DNA from: Mytilus trossulus
Taxonomy: Eukaryota; Mollusca; Bivalvia; Mytilida; Mytilidae
Length of the DNA: 64,000 bases
Reading direction: 5' to 3'
Assembly: GCF_036588685.1 (NCBI RefSeq)
Contig: NC_086383.1
Span: 39,068,171 to 39,132,170, forward strand
Shown here: piece by piece, positions 58,228-64,000 of the stretch
How the letters are laid out: every line of letters begins with the position of its first letter
Position numbering within the stretch: the first letter of the stretch is position 1
Program-made: the position numbers and the translations under genes
Notes under the pieces: generated by a model
The model's database searches: none
What the model saw: the letters and a program-made list of their open reading frames with translations, nothing else
Told to the model about the DNA's origin: nothing

Positions 58228-58719
58228 TTTGAAATATATTTTGTTTCTTTAAAATACATTATTAATTATGATATTAAATACTATCATTGATTATTGTTTT
58301 TTCTTGATATATAGGATATAGCAATATTTGACTCGAAATCATAAATTGGCCGACGAATTTTGAAATATTTGAGGTATAGCTTTAGATGACATAAAATATG
58401 TTCTTTAAAAACGTTTTAGGAGTTTAAGATAAAATTGATTAAAAAATACTCTAATAAAGCTACATGAATGGATTTGAGCTGCAGTTATGGTCCTGGATAT
58501 GAATACTGCTTTGAACATTTGGAATTTTTTGTACGATTTTGGCCATGACCACGCTAAACTTGTCTGCATCGGGAATTAGTATTTTCAAACCGTCAACCCC
58601 TTGTGTAGTCTGCATTTTTAGTGTTCAAATGGTGTATCCTTTTATGTGTAGGAAGCTCAAACAGGTTTTGAATTAACCGGTTGATTATAGTGTTATTCAA
58701 TGCATATGGTAAATGGTCA
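58228..58719. other. 3' flank of lectin gene 2
   Basis: Homologous to 47068-47400 and free of recognisable genes. It ends where repeat R5 begins. Confidence 0.5.
58273..58278 (+). promoter_or_regulatory. probable polyadenylation signal ATTAAA, lectin gene 2
   Basis: TATGATATTAAATACT context conserved with gene 1, 45 bases after the stop. Confidence 0.5.
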
Positions 58720-59145
58720 ATAGTTATCAAAGGTATCAGGATTATAATTTGAAACGCTAGACGCGTGTCGTCTACACAAGACTCATCAGTGACGCCCAAA
58801 TCAAAATGGTTATAAAGCCAAACAGGTTCAAAGTTGTAGAGCCTAGAGGCCTCAAAATTTCAAAAAGGTTGTGCAAAATACAGCTTAGGTAATCTATTCC
58901 TTGGATAAGAAGATTCTTAGTGTTTCGTAAAATTTATAGTTCGGTAAACAGGAAATTTATAAAAATGACCATATAATTGATATTCATGATTTAACACAGA
59001 AGTGCTGACTACTGGGCTGGTGATAGCTTTGAGACGAAACATCCACAAGCAGTGGCATCAACCCAGTGGTGTAAATAGTTATCAAAGGTACCAGGACTAT
59101 AATTTAATTCGCCAGACGCGCGTTTCGTCATCAGTGACGCAATGC
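58720..59145 (-). repeat. dispersed repeat R5 with terminal direct repeat
   Basis: ATAGTTATCAAAGGTATCAG occurs at 58720 and again (ATAGTTATCAAAGGTACCAG) at 59075, giving a 355-bp unit plus part of the next. Each is followed by a GACGCGTGTCGTC / AGACGCGCGTTTCGTC and CATCAGTGACGC block. Interior landmarks: GCCAAACAGGTTC, AAACAGGAAATTTATAAAAA, AAGTGCTGACTACTGGGCTG and CAAGCAGTGGCATCAACCCA. Confidence 0.8.
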
Positions 59146-59194
59146 AATCTTCAAACTAGGTACGCCATTAACATTTTTTTCAAAAAGATAATTT

Positions 59195-59440
59195 TCAGGA
59201 ATAATAACATAAAATAATATCGTGATAAACTTGGAAACAAATCTTCATACGCTGGGGCTTTATGAAAATCCACAAATTGGAAGCTGAAAGATATTTTTTG
59301 TTCGTAACAACTTGTTCTAAATCAGCCTTCGTTTTCAATATACTAAGCTGCAAGATTTTAGGCAGATTTAACTTATCTGCCGTATCCTTAATTTCAATTT
59401 CAACGGGATAGATGCGTAAATTAAACATAGTCACCAAATA
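59195..59440 (-). pseudogene. possible degraded retroelement coding fragment
   Basis: The minus-strand frame begins with a string including YPVEIEIKDTAD. The nucleotide order (TATCCCGTTGAAATTGAAAT, AAGGATACGGCAGATAAG, TTTCAGCTTCCAATTTGTGG, TTTATCACGATATT) resembles, from memory, a retroelement ORF widespread in bivalves whose protein has an ELEIKDTT-type motif. It is short, frame-disturbed and without a start context. The assignment is uncertain. Confidence 0.3.
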
Positions 59441-59977
59441 CTGAATTATTTAGTGAGAGGACATCACTTATATAGCGGAACTCGAAGTTAAAGGATTGTG
59501 CTTAATTCTTTTTAATCCTCCCCAAAACCTCATGTGTGTATAAATACAGGATAATAAAGTAGACCAGAAGCAAAGTTGTTTGCAATGGAAATGCCGATTT
59601 TTTGGTATTTAAAAGACGTCTTTAAAACGTAACAAGTAATAAAGAGTCTTTACAATGAACGTTTCAGTGATTTGTTTGAATAAGAATAATATCATTCTTA
59701 GTAAGATTTATTCCTTACGAAGACAAGCATGACAAGTTACATGCATTTACGTTGGGCATCCTTTCTTTTATGAAACAAAAAAGAACCAATTCATTCTATT
59801 TGTCTTAGTGCTTTAATGCTTAAACATAACTTTCAGATACGATTTCTACTTGTTTAATGATTTTTTTTTATATATTTGAAATATAAATATTCTTCTCTGG
59901 AAATATTTATCGTACATGTTGTAAAATTACCTGGTTTTCAATTATCTTTATTACCTTCATTTCATCACCACTCTAGT
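59441..59977. other. intergenic, no gene seen
   Basis: No gene. A possible distal edge of the lectin duplication lies at 59585-59650. Confidence 0.4.
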
Positions 59978-60155
59978 TTTCAGCACCTCTGTATTGACAT
60001 TAATTATCGTCATAATTATGAATTAACTGTTTACAAAACTTTGAACTTGTGAACAACTAAGGACTTTCTATCTCATGCATAGATTAGCTGTATTTGGCAA
60101 AACTTTTGGGAAATTTTTGGGTCGTCCATAGTCTTCAACTTGGTACGTTATTTTT
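59978..60155 (+). repeat. dispersed repeat R5, forward partial copy
   Basis: TTTTCAGCACCTCTGTATTG, ACTGTTTACAAAACTTTGAA, ACAACTAAGGACTTTCTATC, GATTAGCTGTATTTGGCAAA and GTCTTCAACTTGGTAC follow R5 order. Inverted relative to the copy at 58720-59145. Confidence 0.75.
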
Positions 60156-61107
60156 TTTTTTTTTCTAAAGCGCCTTCTAATCCGCTTTAAAAAGTTTACT
60201 TTACCTCTCGTTGAAAAACTCATTTAAAATGAGAATAGAAAATGACACTGGCTAGCTTCTAGACCCTTGAACAATATCATTATATAGAAGATTTTTTTAA
60301 AATTTGCCTGTCACTTTGACAAGATTGTCACAATTTTAAATAATATTCAAAAGAACGGAATAACTAGGGTAAACCATAGTACGTTCAAATTAAGCCGGAA
60401 GAAAAAGAAAAACACATTTTCACTAAGTACTTGTAAGGTCGAGAACTCTAGATTTTCTTACGTCAGACTAAAATTTGCATAGTTATTTCCAGAACACAAG
60501 GCTAAAATGGCCTTGAAAAACTGACCAATCGACTCAATGTACTACAATGCATTGTGGACTACTACGAGTTTACCACAACTCGAAAACACGTGGAGTTAGT
60601 GAAAAAACTGTCAAGTAATATATATATAGTGTCTGGGACTCTCAAAATAAATGTTTTTGTTCGGCGAATATGTTCATTGTAAAACATATAACATAATCTT
60701 TAAGTTGCATGCTCAGATTGAAAAAGTATTGCTTACGAGCTTCACTGTTCGACTTTATTTCTCGCCTTAAAAAGTAGTTTAACAGGTTTTTTCTCATTGT
60801 TATGCATTGTACTTTTGCAATAAGTTCACGGCGTGAAACCGTGAAATTTCGGATGAAGTGATCACTGTCAAGTTTGAAAATTTTGTAATCTCTTTTGAAC
60901 ATATATCATGTCATTCCAAAATCATTTCTGCCTCGAAAAGCACGAAAACTGGCACAGAAACACTTCTATATGTACTGGAGTTGTAACTTTTTTTTTACAT
61001 GATCTGAATATCATAATATTCAGTATGCTGAAAATAAGTGTCACAAAAGCTTGGACGGTAAATAGCCTTACATATTTTGTATAGTTTCATCACTCGATAA
61101 ATAAGAT
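60156..61107. other. intergenic, no gene seen
   Basis: No supported feature. The 86-codon minus frame at 60642-60902 has no recognisable motif. Confidence 0.4.
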
Positions 61108-61185
61108 TGAGAATAAATATGGGAAATGTGTAAAAGAGACAACAACCTGACCACAGAATAGACAACAGCAGAGTCTATGGAACGC
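61108..61185 (+). repeat. dispersed repeat R3 head fragment
   Basis: AGATTGAGAATAAATATGGG, AATGTGTAAAAGAGACAACA, CCTGACCACAGAATAGACAA. Confidence 0.7.
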
Positions 61186-61734
61186 CGGAACTGTCTTATA
61201 GTGTAAATATTTAAAGTATTTTGTCGCTATTCCTTTACGTCCTGTCATTTCTTCTTTAGGTTATGTGCAGATGCCTTTATTTCCTGACACGGCATCTCTG
61301 TATTATGTCAAATTAGTAATTTGTTTGGTCAAACAATTGTAAGATATGTCATTGCTAAACTTTGTTGTGTAAAATATGCATTACATTATGCTGTAACTAC
61401 TATATATTCTGTGAATACTTCGAAACTTTATGATGAACCATCTTTACGTTCTCTCATATTTTATCTATGTTGTGTCTATTCTTCTTTTACTTAAGTCGGT
61501 TAATAATTTCGTCCTGTCTCGAGTGTTATTTTTATGTCAAATGTTCTAAACGATTTGTTTTGATACACCTTTGTTCTATGTTAATCTCATGATATTGTAG
61601 TCTTGTGGCGTTATGTTGTGTTTATACATATGTATCTCCAGTGAAAAACATAATACATCATGGTATAATTCATATGAGTTTTGCCGTACAGTTGATACTC
61701 CCTGTGAGCATTCATACCGTCATGTGCAAATGCC
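61186..61734. other. intergenic, no gene seen
   Basis: No supported feature. Confidence 0.4.
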
Positions 61735-62007
61735 TTTTGCATTATGTGCAAACAACTTATACGTTATGTGCAAACCTCGTTTACCTTATGTGCAAACATC
61801 GTTCACTATTTGTGCAAACATAGGTTACCTTATGTGCAAACACATATTGCGTTATGCGCCAATACCTATTTAGTTATGTATAAAAACTACATCATTATGT
61901 GTACACACTATTACGTTATGTGCAAATACCGCTTACATTATGTCCAAACATCTATTACGTTATGAGCAAACACCTATTACGTTATTTGCAAACACCTACT
62001 ACGTTCT
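61735..62007 (+). repeat. 22-bp minisatellite, about 12 units
   Basis: Consensus TATGTGCAAACACCTATTAC plus GT. Units are nearly all 21-23 bp, and the last four are closest to consensus (TATGTCCAAACATC, TATGAGCAAACACC, TATTTGCAAACACC). Because 22 is not a multiple of three, all three frames stay partly open and give overlapping VQTSFTLCAN-like frames, which are artefacts. Confidence 0.85.
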
Positions 62008-62210
62008 GGTAAACGCTTTTTTGACACAGATTAAAACAAAACGCATCAATGATATGCATTTTGAAAATACAGAAAATCAAAAGTTGGACTTTTCCAACAA
62101 ACTGTGGATTTTTATATAGTGATCGTTGTAAAAATGCTATATACATACAATGTATCTAGTTTTATGGGAAACTATTTTGCTCTACTTTAAGAGTGTGTGT
62201 TATGCATAAA
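62008..62210. other. intergenic, no gene seen
   Basis: No supported feature. Confidence 0.35.
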
Positions 62211-62880
62211 ATTGAGAGAGGAAATGGGGAATTTGTCAAAGCGACAACAACCCGACCATAGAGCAGACAACAGCCGAAGGCCATCAATGAGTCTTCAATG
62301 TAGCGAGAAACTCCCGCATCCATAGGTGTCCTTCAGCTGGCCCCTTAAAAATATGTATTATAGTACAGTGGCAATGGACGTCATACCAAACTCTTAATTA
62401 TTCACAAGAAACTAAAATTAAAAACCATACAAGACTAACAAATGCTAGAGGCTCCTGACTTGGGACAGGCGCAAAATTGCGGCGGGGTTAAACATGTTTA
62501 TGAGATTTCAACCCTCCCCCTTTACCTCTAGCCAATGTCGAAAAGTAAACGCATAACAATACGCAAATTAAAATTCAGTTCAAGAGAGAAGTCCGAGTCC
62601 GATGTCAAAAAAAATAAATAAAATGACAATAATACATAAATAACAACAGACTATACTATAAGTTAACTAACATGCCAGCTCCAGACCTCAGTTAAACTGA
62701 TAGAAAGAGTATGTCTTCATCATATGAATATCAGACACAATCCCTCCCGTCAGGGGTTACGTATCATACATGTACTAACATAAAATATATGAGAAGAACA
62801 TAACCCGTGCCATGCCAACAACTGTTTTTTTTAAATAAATGTGTTTAGTTCCGATACAAAGACCCTATAAGTGAATCCAT
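62211..62880 (+). repeat. dispersed repeat R3, longest copy
   Basis: Runs from ATTGAGAGAGGAAATGGGGA through CGACAACAACCCGACCATAG, AGCGAGAAACTCCCGCATCC, GTCCTTCAGCTGGCCCCTTA, CTCCTGACTTGGGACAGGCG, GAAGTCCGAGTCCGATGTCA, CCAGCTCCAGACCTCAGTTA and CCTCCCGTCAGGGGTTACGT to AGACCCTATAAGTGAATCC. It defines a unit of at least 670 bp without an ORF. Confidence 0.85.
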
Positions 62881-63205
62881 GCTTTGAAACATGTTTAACC
62901 CCGCTACATTATTTATGTATGTGTCTATCCCAAGTCAGGAGCCTGTAATTCAGTGAGTGTCGTTTGTTTATGTGTTACATATTTGTTTTTCGTTCATATT
63001 TTTACCTATACAAGGCCGTTAGTTTTCTCGTTTGTATTGTTTTACACTGTCTTATCGGGGCCTTGTATAGCTGACTATGCGGTATGGGCTTTGCTCATTG
63101 TTGAAGGCCGTACAGTAGCCTATAGTTGTTAATGTTTGGGTCATTTTGGTCTTTTGTGGATAGTTGTCTCATTGGCAATCATACCGCACCTTCTTTTTAT
63201 ATTTG
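62881..63205 (-). repeat. dispersed repeat R1, near-complete reverse copy
   Basis: AACATGTTTAACCCCGCTAC, CCCAAGTCAGGAGCCTGTAA, GTCGTTTGTTTATGTGTTAC, AAGGCCGTTAGTTTTCTCGT, GGTATGGGCTTTGCTCATTG, GAAGGCCGTACAGTAGCCTA and GTTGTCTCATTGGCAATCAT. It abuts R3 directly, as if the two families often insert together. Confidence 0.85.
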
Positions 63206-63566
63206 ATAATTTGTTCACTTTACTTGTTGAAAATTTTAACAAATATAGAGACACGACTCTAGTTTCCAAGAGGTGTAACCGAAAGGAACAATACGATATA
63301 AAAAGGAAGATGTGGTACGAATGTCAATGTGACAAATCTTCACAAGAGACCAGGGTTATTTGTTATTACCCTCCCAGTAGGGTTTTCATGTAGCGAGAAA
63401 CGTGTACTAGATTAATGCCACAAATGTAATGACGTCTCCTACGAGCAGCTGAGGAATCCTACAAAATGATTAAGATTTTATTTTCGTTCATTTCCTTCAA
63501 CAGTTGTGAATATTATTTTGATTAACCTTCCTAAGAATTACTTACCTATATTTGTATTTTTTTCGT
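63206..63566. other. intergenic with R1 scrap
   Basis: An R1 head (GGAAGATGTGGTACGAATGT ... CTTCACAAGAGACCAGG) lies at 63303-63352. No gene seen. Confidence 0.5.
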
Positions 63567-63640
63567 CACTGGTGAGTCTCGTGTGGACTAGACGCGTTTT
63601 TGGCGTATTGAATTTTAAACCTGATGCTTTTTGTTATCTA
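63567..63640 (+). repeat. dispersed repeat R5 fragment
   Basis: CGTCACTGGTGAGTCTCGTG, GGACTAGACGCGTTTTTGGC, GAATTTTAAACCTGATGC. Confidence 0.6.
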
Positions 63641-63724
63641 TTAATCATGCTTTTCTTTGTCTAATATGTTCTGCTTTTTATTTGTATTGTAGTCCTGTAA
63701 TATTTTGTTTTCATTTCAATGTTA

Positions 63725-63930
63725 TATTTAACTGTGCCATTAAAGTGCGAGGTTTGGCATGCCTTAAAACCAGGTTCAACCCACCACTTTTATTCCCCTT
63801 TAAAAGTGTCCTGTACCAAGTCAGGAAGATGGCCATTGTTATAATATTGTTCGTTTCTGTGTGTGTGTTGCATTTTAACGTTGAGTCGTTTCTGTTTTCT
63901 CTTATTTTTGAGATAAGACGTGGCACGGTA
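63725..63930 (+). repeat. dispersed repeat R7, forward copy
   Basis: GCGAGGTTTGGCATGCCTTA, AACCAGGTTCAACCCACCAC, GTCCTGTACCAAGTCAGGAA, GGCCATTGTTATAATATTGT and TCGTTTCTGTGTGTGTGTTG. The window ends in AT-rich DNA with no further feature. Confidence 0.7.
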
Positions 63931-64000
63931 CTTGTCTATCCCATATTCATGTATTTGGTTTTGATGTTATATTTGTTATTCTCGTGGTGTATTGTCTGTT

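Noticed and set aside
61605..61965. Three Cys/Val/Gln-rich frames in all phases
   Set aside because: Product of the 22-bp minisatellite.
61735..62007. Regular short repeats considered as a CRISPR array
   Set aside because: Units are contiguous without unique spacers and the genome is eukaryotic.

Overview
The window looks like nuclear DNA of a bivalve mollusc, most likely a mussel of the Mytilidae. It is very AT-rich, gene-poor and full of short non-autonomous repeats. Several repeat families recur many times in both orientations and resemble families I know from mussel genomes. They include a pearl-like (Helentron-type) element with a 166-bp tandem core and a GACG microsatellite tail. The species assignment is inference; no database was searched.

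Only three protein genes are well supported. On the minus strand, 19805-21184 is an intronless class A (rhodopsin-type) G-protein-coupled receptor of 459 residues with an AATAAA signal just past its stop. On the plus strand, 45260-47067 and 56103-58227 are two four-exon paralogues, each encoding a small secreted single-domain C-type lectin (150 and 151 residues). Both have six cysteines and an EPN sugar-binding motif. Intron positions and phases are identical in the two genes and homology continues into the introns and 3' flanks, so the pair arose by local duplication. The second gene later gained a 271-bp TTAA-flanked MITE in intron 2.

Layout: 1-19 kb is intergenic, with a GATG/GAATGA-type satellite (332-1110), repeat fragments, TTAA-flanked MITEs, a perfect 42-bp-arm palindrome with a 9-bp target duplication (5752-5855), and a weak lysine-rich ORF built on a 33-bp repeat. 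19-21.2 kb holds the receptor and a 155-bp-arm inverted repeat downstream of it. 22.6-27.4 kb holds repeat-rich DNA, the pearl-like element and a tRNA-like SINE head. 28.2-51.5 kb is a mosaic of segmental duplications: a core at 28.2-33.95 kb recurs at 36.56-40.83 kb, and 35.65-37.11 kb recurs at 50.11-51.51 kb. Each copy carries private insertions for which the other copy is an empty site. The first lectin gene lies inside this zone and the second just beyond it. 59-64 kb is again repeats, including a 22-bp minisatellite.

The receptor and lectins have no evident shared pathway. Lectins of this kind are usually secreted recognition molecules, and local duplication with change in the ligand loop fits family diversification. 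No rRNA gene, intact tRNA gene, CRISPR array or autonomous transposase was found. What is notable is mostly structural: perfect hairpins, fold-back elements, periodic palindrome arrays, and paired loci that date insertions.
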